Positions 8,912 through 16,644 of a stretch of DNA of 64,000 nt are shown one piece after another. The number at the start of each line of letters is the position of its first letter. Positions within the stretch are counted from its first letter, which is position 1. The notes under the pieces were generated by a model. The model saw only the letters and a list, made by a program, of their open reading frames with translations, searched no databases and was not told the DNA's origin. This stretch comes from a bacterium. GTDB lineage: Bacteria; Armatimonadota; Zipacnadia; Zipacnadales; UBA11051. The translations under genes and the position numbers were made by a program. The DNA lies in the NCBI GenBank assembly GCA_030604405.1, contig JAUVVY010000019.1, positions 1-64,000 on the forward strand. Reading direction: 5' to 3'.

Positions 8912-9844
8912 ATGCAAGCGCGCTGGGGGCGAAGCAGGTCTCCCGTGGAATCTGACCCGCTGTCGCGTGTTGTCACAGAGCGATGGCGTCGGCCCGGAAG
9001 CCTTATGGGGCTTTGCCTGTGGCGCGTTTTGCTCGTTGTCGGTATCTCAAGCGCGTTGCCGGTCTGGGCGCAAAACGGTTCCGGAGCCAGGCGGCCAAGC
9101 GGCGTAGTCCCCGACATGTTCAGGCTTTCTCCCGCCATTCCCGGAACCTCAGAATATGAAATGCGGCAGAGGGCCTCTGAGTTGGAGGCCGTGCTGGCCG
9201 ACCTGGATGCGATCGTCTCGGCGCGAGTAAGCCTGCGGCAGGCAACCGGTGAGGGCGAGGCACCTGCAGCCGCCGTGCAACTCGAACTTACCGCGGACGC
9301 AGCGTGGTCGGCGCAACTTTCGCAGACCGTTGTGGCCCTTGTCAGTCAGCTTGAGCCGGAACTAACCCTGGAAGCAATCCTCATCACAGACAGACAAGGG
9401 CGCGTTCTGTTTGACAAGGGCCGCATTGCCACGGCTCCCGATCCCGCGCCGCAACCCCAGCCGACGGCGCTGGTACAGACGCTATCGGGGCCGGTGGCAA
9501 TTGCCGTGGGCCTGGCACTGGGCCTGGTCGTCGTGCTTGGTTGGTGGTTGTTCGGAGCCAGGCCGGCTTTACGGGTGCGTGGACAGCCGTCGGCCCCGGA
9601 GGGCCCGTGGACATTCCTCGCCACTGTCGAACGCTCTAAGCTCAAGCGCGTGCTGAGGGCGCAGCGTCCCGAGCTTATCGGTGCGATCGCGGCTCAACTC
9701 GATGACCGCACCGCCGCACGCCTGCGGCCGGTGCTGAGAGCTCTTGACCATACGGCGATACCCGCGCCGGATCGGGCGATACACCCTGAAATAGCAGACG
9801 CCTTGGCAGTCAAAATCAGGCAGATGCTTGCGGAAGAGGAATAG
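8912..9844 (+). CDS. fliF: minimal FliF-like ring protein with FliG-like C-terminal segment
   Basis: The 310-residue protein opens the export cluster, where fliF and fliG normally stand. A hydrophobic segment lies at about 34-50. One ring-building (RBM2/YscJ-like) domain follows at about 81-170, with the FliF-type pattern ASELEAVLADLDAIVSARVSL. A second membrane segment lies at about 193-214. The cytoplasmic tail (232-275) contains VERSKLKRVLRAQRPELIG, which resembles the FliG pattern of a charged helix followed by HPQTIALIL. Normal FliF has about 530 residues with RBM1, RBM3 and a beta-collar, all absent here. Normal FliG has about 330 residues, with a torque domain that is also absent. The start with GAGGGG upstream was chosen; an ATG at 9005 is possible. 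The fusion is inferred by eye. Confidence 0.6.
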   Translation: MQARWGRSRSPVESDPLSRVVTERWRRPGSLMGLCLWRVLLVVGISSALPVWAQNGSGARRPSGVVPDMFRLSPAIPGTSEYEMRQRASELEAVLADLDAIVSARVSLRQATGEGEAPAAAVQLELTADAAWSAQLSQTVVALVSQLEPELTLEAILITDRQGRVLFDKGRIATAPDPAPQPQPTALVQTLSGPVAIAVGLALGLVVVLGWWLFGARPALRVRGQPSAPEGPWTFLATVERSKLKRVLRAQRPELIGAIAAQLDDRTAARLRPVLRALDHTAIPAPDRAIHPEIADALAVKIRQMLAEEE

Positions 9845-9868
9845 TAGGTAAGAAGAGGGGGGTTGCAA

Positions 9869-10480
9869 TTGCCTCGTGTTTTCAAGGCCGATGAACTACC
9901 CGAAGGCGGTCGCATCAGGCCCTTAGGAAAAACGTTGACGGAAGCGACCAAGGAGCCGGAAGCGAGAACGCAAGCGGAGCCGCAGCCTGCCGAGCCGGCA
10001 GTAGAAGCGGCACGAGTAGAGCCACATCCCCCGCAGGTGTCGGCGGATAGCCTCGAGCGCGTCCAGCGCCTCCTACACGAAGTTGTCGCCAGCTTCGGCC
10101 GGCAGCGTAATCAACTGCTCCAGCAGCTCAAACCTGGGCTGGCGAAGCTGGTAATCGCCGTGGCGCGGCAGATCGTAGGGCGCGAACTGAGCGCCGATGA
10201 AGACGCGATCAAGCGGGTGATGGACACTGCGCTTGCGGAGCTGGGTCGCTCGGGCCGCGTCGTCGCCCGGGTCAGCCCGGAAGATGCGCCGGTTCTGCGC
10301 GAAGCGATCGAGCAGGATCAGTGGGCGCCGCCGCCGATGGTCGAACTCGAAATCGTCGCCGATGCCTCCGTGACCAGAGGCGGGTGTGTGCTGGAAAGCG
10401 ATTACGGGCAGGTTGATGCGACTATTGAGACGCAGATCGCTGAACTGGCCAGGCTTTTGGACAATAGCGAAAACCAATAG
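9869..10480 (+). CDS. fliH: flagellar-type export stator protein FliH
   Basis: This 203-residue protein starts at the TTG at 9869, 6 nt after AGGGGGG; a TTG at 9863 would abut that site. The first 60 residues are low-complexity and rich in Glu, Pro and Ala, followed by a helical region. The C-terminal domain has the FliH/SctL signature: VVARVSPEDAPVLREAI and then LEIVADASVTRGGCVLES with a QVDATIETQI end. FliH dimers tether the FliI ATPase to the C-ring and regulate it. It sits 24 bp after the fliF-like gene and 15 bp before fliI, as in classical flagellar operons. Confidence 0.85.
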   Translation: MPRVFKADELPEGGRIRPLGKTLTEATKEPEARTQAEPQPAEPAVEAARVEPHPPQVSADSLERVQRLLHEVVASFGRQRNQLLQQLKPGLAKLVIAVARQIVGRELSADEDAIKRVMDTALAELGRSGRVVARVSPEDAPVLREAIEQDQWAPPPMVELEIVADASVTRGGCVLESDYGQVDATIETQIAELARLLDNSENQ

Positions 10481-10495
10481 ACTTAGGGGATCAAG

Positions 10496-11866
10496 TTGAG
10501 CGCGCGGCGCGACACGACAGTTGAGATTGACTTCGGCAACTGGCTGGCGGAGCGGACGGCCAAGGTGCAACAGGGCCGGCACTTTCGCAGGCTGGGCACC
10601 GTGCAGGAGATCGTCGGCTTGACCATGGTCTCTCAGGGGCCACCGGCGCAGGTGGGGGAGACCTGCTATATCAAGCCGGCGATGGACCGGCCCACCGTCT
10701 GCGCGCAGGTGGTCGGGTTCCGCGACAGCCGGGTGCTGCTAATGCCGTTGGGCGACACCCGTGGCATCCAGCCCGGCTGCGAGGTAGTGGCAAGCGGCGA
10801 GCAGCTCTCCGTGCCGGTCGGGCCGGAGTTGCTGGGCCGCGTCATCGACGGGTTTGGCGCACCGCTGGACGGACGTGGTCCGCTGGATGCCGCGCGTCGC
10901 CGCAGGATATATGCCGATGCGCCGCGGCCGATGGAGAGGACCAGGATGACGCAGCCGATGTATCTTGGCGTCCGCGCCATTGATGCTTTGCTGACCTGCG
11001 CCAAGGGCCAGCGGGTGGGTATCTTTGCGGGCAGCGGCCTGGGCAAGAGCGTGCTGCTGGGGATGATCGCGCGCAACAGCAGCGCCGATGTCAATGTTAT
11101 CGCGCTGGTGGGCGAACGCGGCCGGGAGGTGCTGGACTTCGTCGAAGATAAAATGGGCCCGGCGCTGGAGCGTTCGGTCGTAGTGGTCGCGACCGCCGAC
11201 GAGCCCGCTCTGATCCGCTTGCAGGCCGGTTTTGCCGCCACAACAATAGCCGAGGAATTCCGCGACCAGGGCGCTCATGTGATGCTGATGATGGATTCTA
11301 TTACCCGGCTGGCGCGGGCGCAGCGGGAAGTGGGGCTGGCCGCGGGCGAGGTTCCGGCCAATCGCGGCTTCCCGCCTTCGGTTTACGCGATGATACCGAC
11401 CCTGGTGGAGCGGGCCGGGCCGTCAGCAGACGGGACCATCACAGGCATGTACACGGTGCTGGTCGAGGGCGATGACATGCTTGAGCCGGTGGCTGATACG
11501 GTGCGCGCCACTCTCGACGGCCATATCGTGCTGTCGCGGGACCTGGCTGAAAAGGGCCGGTATCCTGCCATAGATGTCAATGCGAGCATCTCGCGCTCGA
11601 TGGTGCAGGTGGTGGACGAAGCGCACTGGGAGCTGAGTGAAACGGCGCGCCGGCTGCTGCGGACATACGCCGACATCGAGGACCTGGTTGCCGTCGGCGC
11701 CTACGAGGCAGGCGGCGACCCCTGGGTGGATGTGGCCGTGGCCATCAACCCGCAGATGCGGGAATTCCTGAGCCAGGGCATTGAGGAACAGGCTGACCCG
11801 GTTGATGCGCTGACGCGTCTGCAGCAACTGATTAGGGCCGCCGAAGAAATTATCGGCGGCAGGTGA
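10496..11866 (+). CDS. fliI: flagellar-type export ATPase FliI
   Basis: The 456-residue protein is full length for the family. It is a hexameric F1-beta-like ATPase that energises substrate unfolding at the type III export gate. The Walker A loop is GSGLGKSV at 179-186, and the Walker B region is HVMLMMDSITRLARAQREV. The downstream AAGEVPANRGFPPSVYA stretch matches the FliI/SctN family. Leu replaces the more usual Val in the P-loop. It starts with TTG at 10496 after an AGGGGA. It lies between fliH and fliJ with short spacings, consistent with one operon. This is the most conserved member of the cluster. Confidence 0.96.
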   Translation: MSARRDTTVEIDFGNWLAERTAKVQQGRHFRRLGTVQEIVGLTMVSQGPPAQVGETCYIKPAMDRPTVCAQVVGFRDSRVLLMPLGDTRGIQPGCEVVASGEQLSVPVGPELLGRVIDGFGAPLDGRGPLDAARRRRIYADAPRPMERTRMTQPMYLGVRAIDALLTCAKGQRVGIFAGSGLGKSVLLGMIARNSSADVNVIALVGERGREVLDFVEDKMGPALERSVVVVATADEPALIRLQAGFAATTIAEEFRDQGAHVMLMMDSITRLARAQREVGLAAGEVPANRGFPPSVYAMIPTLVERAGPSADGTITGMYTVLVEGDDMLEPVADTVRATLDGHIVLSRDLAEKGRYPAIDVNASISRSMVQVVDEAHWELSETARRLLRTYADIEDLVAVGAYEAGGDPWVDVAVAINPQMREFLSQGIEEQADPVDALTRLQQLIRAAEEIIGGR

Positions 11867-11873
11867 TGAGCTC

Positions 11874-12314
11874 TTGAAAGAAGCCAGCAGGCTTGCGCGT
11901 CTGGCCAGACACTTCGCGATGGAGCACAAGCGGCTTGAGCTCGCAAAGCGGGCCTCTGAGACGGCCATGCGCCGGGTACAAGCGCGTCAGAGACGCTTGG
12001 CCGCCGAGCAGACCACGGCTGCGGAGGCCGAGCCGCCGCGCAGAAACGCCGTGGCATGGATTAGGTGGCGCGGAGCCTACCTGGACAGGACAGGCAATCA
12101 GAGCAAACGGCTTGCCGCCAGCCAGGAGCAGCTCAGGATCGCCCTGGCGCTGCAGAACAGACGCCTGGTGCGAAGCTCGGGCCGCCAGCGCGGAATAGAA
12201 AAGCTGCTGGCTGCTGCGCACAGCGCCGAGCAAGGACGCGTCGAAAGTATGCAGCAGGCTGAGGCCGACCAGCGCGCCGGCATATCGCGCCTCGGAAGAG
12301 ACGATGTGATATGA
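11874..12314 (+). CDS. fliJ: flagellar-type export chaperone/stalk FliJ-like
   Basis: The 146-residue product is almost wholly predicted helical and rich in Arg, Ala, Gln and Glu, as expected for the coiled-coil FliJ that inserts into the FliI hexamer and contacts FlhA. Primary sequence similarity is low, as usual for FliJ; the call rests on size, composition and position directly after fliI. It starts with TTG at 11874, 7 bp after the fliI stop, and its TGA overlaps the ATG of the fliM-like gene (ATGA). A Trp-containing central stretch (VAWIRWRGAYLD) is unusual for the family. Confidence 0.65.
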   Translation: MKEASRLARLARHFAMEHKRLELAKRASETAMRRVQARQRRLAAEQTTAAEAEPPRRNAVAWIRWRGAYLDRTGNQSKRLAASQEQLRIALALQNRRLVRSSGRQRGIEKLLAAAHSAEQGRVESMQQAEADQRAGISRLGRDDVI

Positions 12315-13174
12315 AACAGACAACTGAGACTGTGCGGCCGCTTGCGATGCCACGCGCCGACGCGCCCGGACATCTGGACCGGCTAGTTCTGCAGCGCTGG
12401 GCCGAGCGCATGGCCGCAGCATGTGGGCCCGAGCTTGCACAAAGAGCCGCCCTTCCCGCCCGCCAAATCAACTGCACAGCCAGCGTCCTGCCCAGCGGCG
12501 AGCAGTGGCAGCACCCGCCCGACGCAGCATGGCTGGCGGTGCAGTGGGGTCCGGTTCCCGGCCGGATCGCCATCCCAATGCCACTGGCGGTCTCTCTGGT
12601 GGCGCGGTGCCTGGGATATGATAGCTGCTCTGAACAGCCGCTTGCTGCCCTCGATTACGAGGTGCTCATCGTGTGGCTGCGGCCGGTGCTGAACTGGATG
12701 CAGGAGACGGCCAACCTGCGTGACCGCGCGACACTGAGCGCTGCCGAAGCCGACCTCGAAACACTTGGCAGCGGGCCGGCGGTGCTGTTGAGCATTTCCA
12801 TGACCGTGGGAGCCGTCCGGGGGACGTGGCAGTTGGTAGTGCCGTGGGAGGCACTGCGCGAGCAACTGCGCGTCGAGGCCGCGCTGCGTGGAGGTCGGGT
12901 GAGAGCGGAGGTGGCGGCTCTGGGCGGCCTGCCAGTGACTGTCGAGGCGATCATCAGCGGCGGCACGCTGGCGCTTCGTGAGAGCTTTGAACTGGAAGTG
13001 GGTGATGTGATAGCTCTCGATTGTGACCTGACCACCGCCGTAGAACTGCGGGTCGGCAGTCAAGCCGTGGCGGTGGGCAGACTGGGAAGCCATGAGGCGC
13101 AATGGGCCGTGCGTATAAGCGAGATGCAATGGCGTACAAGTGCCCGGAGCACTGAGGAGGCAAGCAATGACTGA
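12311..13174 (+). CDS. fliM: FliM-like C-ring protein, lacking the CheY-binding N-terminus
   Basis: The 287-residue protein is shorter than typical FliM (about 330). The middle (about 60-190) is a degenerate CheC/FliM-type domain. The end (about 200-275) is a SPOA domain (VTVEAIISGGTLALRESFEL, LEVGDVIAL). The N-terminal motif that binds phospho-CheY in motile bacteria (LSQ-EIDALL type) is absent: the protein begins MKQTTETVRPLAMPRADAPG. It overlaps fliJ by 4 bp and fliN by 8 bp. The organisation resembles a secretion-system SctQ cytoplasmic platform as much as a rotary switch. The assignment rests on the SPOA domain plus order. Confidence 0.7.
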   Translation: MKQTTETVRPLAMPRADAPGHLDRLVLQRWAERMAAACGPELAQRAALPARQINCTASVLPSGEQWQHPPDAAWLAVQWGPVPGRIAIPMPLAVSLVARCLGYDSCSEQPLAALDYEVLIVWLRPVLNWMQETANLRDRATLSAAEADLETLGSGPAVLLSISMTVGAVRGTWQLVVPWEALREQLRVEAALRGGRVRAEVAALGGLPVTVEAIISGGTLALRESFELEVGDVIALDCDLTTAVELRVGSQAVAVGRLGSHEAQWAVRISEMQWRTSARSTEEASND

Positions 13175-13496
13175 CGAAAACGATCCCAACGAGGGAGCGA
13201 GTGGCAGTGAGGGTGCCGACAGTGAAAGCAGTGCGCTGAGTTCTGTGGTGCTGGCGGCTCTGGGCGATATGTCGCTTGCGGTGGAGGTGCGCGTAGGTAG
13301 TGCGAAGATCAGCCTGCGGGAGCTCCTGGACTGCACGCCGGGGACAGTCCTGGCGCTTGACGCTCCCGTCGGGGGACTGGTTGACCTGCTGGTTGGCGGT
13401 CAGCTTGTGGCACGCGGCGAGTTGGTCGCAATCGACTCGCAGGTTGGGCTGCGGATCGTAGAGATCGTCACGGAGGGCGGCAGCAATGAGGCCTAA
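13167..13496 (+). CDS. fliN: FliN-like SPOA-domain protein
   Basis: The 109-residue protein starts at the ATG at 13167, 6 nt after GAGGAGG, and overlaps the fliM-like stop. An acidic, Ser-rich N-terminus (about 30 residues) precedes a SPOA domain. Within it, AVEVRVGSAKISLRELLD, PGTVLALD and RGELVAIDSQVGLRIVEIV follow the FliN/SctQ-C pattern. FliN forms the lower C-ring and docks FliH-FliI. It ends inside the start of fliO (11-bp overlap), supporting translational coupling. Confidence 0.85.
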   Translation: MTDENDPNEGASGSEGADSESSALSSVVLAALGDMSLAVEVRVGSAKISLRELLDCTPGTVLALDAPVGGLVDLLVGGQLVARGELVAIDSQVGLRIVEIVTEGGSNEA

Positions 13497-13857
13497 AACC
13501 CACACAGTCATCATTTTGCTGCTCAGTGCAGCGCCCGCCTGGTGCCAAGTTGACACGCCGCTGTCCGCCCACGAGCCGACCTACCATCTGCTCCGCGCGC
13601 TGGCCAGTCTGCTGATCGTCATCGTCTTGATTCTTCTCACCTACTATGCTCTGAAGAAGCTGTCGTGGCCTGCGCCCGGCGCGCTCACCGAAGGGCCGCT
13701 TGAACTGCTGCAGGTTTTGCCCGTGGGGCCGGGCCGGCGCATCTATCTAATCGGCCTGAAGGGGCGCGCCTACGTCATCGCATGGTCACAGGAAAGTGTC
13801 GCGCTTATAGGCGAATTGGAAAGGTCAGAGGTTGATGAGCAGCTCCCTGACGGCTAA
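13486..13857 (+). CDS. fliO: export apparatus assembly protein FliO
   Basis: The 123-residue protein has a signal-like N-terminus (VIILLLSAAPAWC), one strong membrane segment (about 37-56) and a small cytoplasmic domain with GPLELLQVLPVGPGRRIYLI and YVIAWSQES. This is the usual FliO pattern (LELLERLPLGPKRSLLLV type). FliO helps assemble the FliP ring and is absent from injectisomes, so its presence argues that the cluster is flagellar in ancestry. The ATG overlaps the fliN stop, and the gene overlaps fliP downstream. Confidence 0.85.
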   Translation: MRPKTHTVIILLLSAAPAWCQVDTPLSAHEPTYHLLRALASLLIVIVLILLTYYALKKLSWPAPGALTEGPLELLQVLPVGPGRRIYLIGLKGRAYVIAWSQESVALIGELERSEVDEQLPDG

Positions 13858-14578
13858 GGCGCGGGTGCTACAGGGCGCACTTCTGACTGCGGCCTGTGGG
13901 CTGCTTGCCCAGCCAGTAGCGGCCCAGGAAGGGATCAGCATTGATTTCGGGTCCGGGGAGTCGGGAAGCTACGCGCGACTGCTCTTGCTGTTTGCCGCCA
14001 TCGCGCTGGCCCCGGCGGTGCTGGCCGTCGTCACCAGCTTCGCCCGCATCGCGATCGTCCTTTTCTTTATGCGCGCCGGCCTCGGGGCCAACGACATCCC
14101 GCCGACCGTGGTGATTATTGGCCTGGCCATTTTCCTCACCGTCTTCACCATGGCTCCGCAGATGGAGCAAGCCTATTCCAAGGCGATCGCCCCTTATCTG
14201 GCCGGCGAGTTGGAGCTGGATGGGGCCAGCAGCATCTTTGTGGAAGAACTGCGGGGGTACATGGGCGCGCACACTCGCCCGGCTGATTTGGCCGTGTTCG
14301 AGGAATTCAGGCCGGAGCGGGCTGCGGATCAGGCAGTGCCGATGGGCACGCTCGTGCCCGCCTTCATCATCAGCGAGCTACGCGCCGCCTTCCTGATCGG
14401 CTTTATCATCTACCTGCCGTTTCTGGTCATAGACCTGGTGGTGGGCAGCACGCTGGCGTCAGTGGGATTGGTCAGCTTGCCCGCGCCGGCCATCGCTTTG
14501 CCGTTCAAGGTGCTGCTTTTCGTGATGGTGGACGGCTGGGCGCTGCTGACGCAGTCGCTGCTGGCGACGATACTCTAG
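13835..14578 (+). CDS. fliP: export gate protein FliP
   Basis: The protein has 247 residues from the ATG at 13835; a TTG at 13832 is in frame immediately before. It carries a cleavable signal peptide, four membrane segments and the family signatures VVTSFARIAIVLFFMRAGLG and VPAFIISELRAAFLIGF. FliP forms the core of the FliP5-FliQ4-FliR1 export channel. It overlaps fliO by 23 bp. Downstream, where fliQ is expected, the coding strand flips: the stop TAG shares bases with the stop of an antisense lipoprotein gene, and fliQ only resumes about 1 kb later. Confidence 0.95.
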   Translation: MSSSLTAKARVLQGALLTAACGLLAQPVAAQEGISIDFGSGESGSYARLLLLFAAIALAPAVLAVVTSFARIAIVLFFMRAGLGANDIPPTVVIIGLAIFLTVFTMAPQMEQAYSKAIAPYLAGELELDGASSIFVEELRGYMGAHTRPADLAVFEEFRPERAADQAVPMGTLVPAFIISELRAAFLIGFIIYLPFLVIDLVVGSTLASVGLVSLPAPAIALPFKVLLFVMVDGWALLTQSLLATIL

Positions 14579-15411
14579 GGTATGTAGTCCATGACAATGT
14601 GGAATCGCAGCAGGCTACCGGCCAGCCGGAATTCGAGGTCTATATCTTTCATGACCGGCCCATGATTCGCGGCCACATCGGTATTGACTGTCCCAGTGCA
14701 TGCGCCCTGTTCGCCCTGAAAGTTAATCGTGGCCTGCATAGTCTGTACGCAGGTCACCCACTCAACGTCCGTACCGGTGCCTGCAATGTTTTCAGGGAGC
14801 CGGTACTGTACCTTGAAGTTTGTCGTAGTGCCACTGAGCGTGTCGTTGTTGGAGTAAAACGGTATCGTGGTCAGCGGCACGGAATGAGTCGCTGCACGGC
14901 CGGTAATTACGGGATTGCGCAAGAATGGTCGGTTGTCGGACACCGGTGTGGGTATGGCCGTGGGCGGGCCTGAGGCTGTTCGTACTGTGTGGTTGGCAAT
15001 GCCGTCGCCATCAGTGTCATAGGAAGCGAAGTATTCGTTCCAATCGCGTAGGCCGCCTTGAGTAGATGAGAACAGATAACCGAGGTATTGACCCAGCCGA
15101 GAGGCGGGGTCCAAGCCAACATCCGGCACCGCAATTTCGGGGAAGTCGTCTGTTATGGTCGCGATCTGGATCAGACTGCCGCCGGTGCCCGGAACGACAT
15201 CAGTCACCTGGCGGGTGGATTGCTCGCTCGCGGTGACAGTCTGGTTCCCATAGTAAGTCGTGACATCCATTTGATAATTCCATCGGGTGCCTAGTGCCGT
15301 CGGCAAGAAATCGCCCTCCAGGCTGTGGTATGGAATGCCCCGTCCGCCACAGCCGCTAAGTGCAACTATTGCAATGATGGCACACAAGATCAAAATGGTC
15401 GCAGCACGCAT
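14575..15411 (-). CDS. lipoprotein of unknown function inserted between fliP and fliQ
   Basis: The 278-residue protein has a lipoprotein signal peptide ending ALSGC, so it should be membrane-anchored outside the cytoplasm. GGAGG lies 6 nt before the ATG. The mature part starts with FLPTALGTRWNYQMDVTTYYG, a beginning typical of secreted beta-rich proteins of unknown role, and contains a calcium-loop-like segment DTDGDGIANH near residue 133. I recognise no catalytic motif. It is the only gene on the minus strand within the export cluster, and it overlaps the fliP stop convergently by 4 bp. It has its own predicted promoter (15464-15492). Confidence 0.85.
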   Translation of the reverse strand: MRAATILILCAIIAIVALSGCGGRGIPYHSLEGDFLPTALGTRWNYQMDVTTYYGNQTVTASEQSTRQVTDVVPGTGGSLIQIATITDDFPEIAVPDVGLDPASRLGQYLGYLFSSTQGGLRDWNEYFASYDTDGDGIANHTVRTASGPPTAIPTPVSDNRPFLRNPVITGRAATHSVPLTTIPFYSNNDTLSGTTTNFKVQYRLPENIAGTGTDVEWVTCVQTMQATINFQGEQGACTGTVNTDVAANHGPVMKDIDLEFRLAGSLLRFHIVMDYIP

Positions 15412-15435
15412 GGCGACCTCCTAATAAGAAACAAG

Positions 15436-15465
15436 TTGCTGCCCACTGGTGGTGACTGTTACAAT
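15436..15465 (+). promoter_or_regulatory. possible promoter of fliQ-fliR-flhB-flhA-fliA
   Basis: TTGCTG (15436-15441) and TACAAT (15460-15465) have an 18-bp spacer. Because the antisense lipoprotein gene separates fliQ from fliP, a promoter is expected here. The match is moderate. Confidence 0.4.
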
Positions 15466-15492
15466 TATGGCACATGGGGGAATAATCGTCAA
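15464..15492 (-). promoter_or_regulatory. promoter of the inserted lipoprotein gene
   Basis: On the minus strand TTGACG (15492-15487) and CATAAT (15469-15464) are separated by 17 bp, each matching five of six consensus bases. Its -10 box overlaps the -10 box of the plus-strand candidate, so the two promoters would exclude each other. Confidence 0.5.
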
Positions 15493-15575
15493 CTTGCATG
15501 ACCCGTGTCGGCCCATATCCCGGCAGCATTTCGGGAGGGAGTTGATGCGTCACGAACGCTACCGAAGCGGTTGAG

Positions 15576-15821
15576 TTGTTGCGCCACGTGTTGTTGATCG
15601 GGCTCTATCTGTCTTTGCCGCCTATGGTGGCGGCGGCGCTGGCGGGATTTGCCGTGGGACTGCTGCAGTCGGCTACCGGTCAAAACGACCAGGCCGTGTC
15701 TTTCGTTCCGCGCATCCTGGCCGCCGGTGCCGCTGTCATGGTCTTCGGTATGTGGTTAATCTCTCTGGCTACCGACTTCTGGTACAGATTGTGGACCAGC
15801 CTGCCTGAACTGGTGCGATAG
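15576..15821 (+). CDS. fliQ: export gate protein FliQ (start uncertain)
   Basis: The protein has at least 81 residues, with two membrane segments and the FliQ pattern LPPMVAAALAGFAVGLLQSAT followed by SFVPRILAAG. It is part of the FliP-FliQ-FliR channel. The only standard start is the TTG at 15576. However, the frame stays open back to 15546 and encodes VTNATEAVELL directly before LRHVLL. That matches the usual FliQ N-terminus, and a GGGAGGGAG lies about 8 nt before a GTC codon at 15549. Either the N-terminus is shortened, or the start is a mutated GTG or a sequence error. The ATG at 15545 is out of frame. Confidence 0.85.
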   Translation: MLRHVLLIGLYLSLPPMVAAALAGFAVGLLQSATGQNDQAVSFVPRILAAGAAVMVFGMWLISLATDFWYRLWTSLPELVR

Positions 15822-15833
15822 GGCTAATTCGCT

Positions 15834-16571
15834 ATGCCACAGCTATTTGACGCAGTGCCACTTTGGGGACTTGTATTTGCCCGCGTCGCCGGCATCGCCC
15901 TGTTGGTCCCACCGATCGGCTTGCAGCATGTGCCGATTACTATCAGGATTGCCGCCGCCGGCATCATATCCGTGCCGCTCTACTACACCGCGGGCGGCTT
16001 GGAGGCAGCCGTCCCGGGCTTGGGCACCTACACGCTATGGGTGGCAAAGAACCTGGCAGTCGGTCTGATAATCGGCGGGGCGGTAGCTTTGGTCTTGTGG
16101 GCCGCCGTGATGGCCGGCACGTATCTGGAGAGGCTGGCCGGCTGGTCGTCGCCAACGCCCCAGGCAGGCATCGCCAGCTCACTGTTGTATCTGCTCTGCG
16201 CGGTTCTTTTTGTGCTAATAGACGGCCACCACGCCGTATTTCGGGTCGTGGCAGCCTCATTTGAGAGCGTCCCACCCGGGCCGGGGTCATGGGCCGCATT
16301 GGCCGAGCGAGCCCTGCTGCTGTTGCCTGCGAGGATGTTCCTCGTGTCATTGATGATCGCCGCGCCAGCGTTGCTAGCCGCCTTGTTGGCGATGACGCTG
16401 CTAGCCGCGGCGGAGCGGGTGTCGCTGGAGCTGGCGGCGAGCGGAATCAGCCGCATCACAGCGCCGCTGTTGGTAACCGTCGCGCTGATCGCCGCTCTGC
16501 CGGCAGTAGCTTATGTCGCGCTCTGGCAACTGCAGGTGATGTTGAATCAGGTCGCGGCCCTGCTGGGTTAG
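15834..16571 (+). CDS. fliR: export gate protein FliR
   Basis: The 245-residue polytopic protein has about six membrane segments and FliR-type landmarks: an N-terminal FARVAGIALLVPPIG, a central AGTYLERLAGWSSPTPQAG plug-like stretch and LLPARMFLVSLMIAAPALLA. It forms the single FliR subunit of the export gate. It begins 12 bp after fliQ. Sequence divergence is noticeable, but topology and order leave little doubt. Confidence 0.9.
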   Translation: MPQLFDAVPLWGLVFARVAGIALLVPPIGLQHVPITIRIAAAGIISVPLYYTAGGLEAAVPGLGTYTLWVAKNLAVGLIIGGAVALVLWAAVMAGTYLERLAGWSSPTPQAGIASSLLYLLCAVLFVLIDGHHAVFRVVAASFESVPPGPGSWAALAERALLLLPARMFLVSLMIAAPALLAALLAMTLLAAAERVSLELAASGISRITAPLLVTVALIAALPAVAYVALWQLQVMLNQVAALLG

Positions 16572-16644
16572 CAGGGCGGCCGTGTGTGGTGCGGTCGGCG
16601 TTGCAGGCCGAACACTTTCGTCGCACTTCGTAACGAGGCCGATT

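Noticed and set aside
16582-16644. Upstream start of flhB at 16582
   Set aside because: The 21 extra residues show no family similarity, and the ATG at 16645 gives the expected basic N-terminus.
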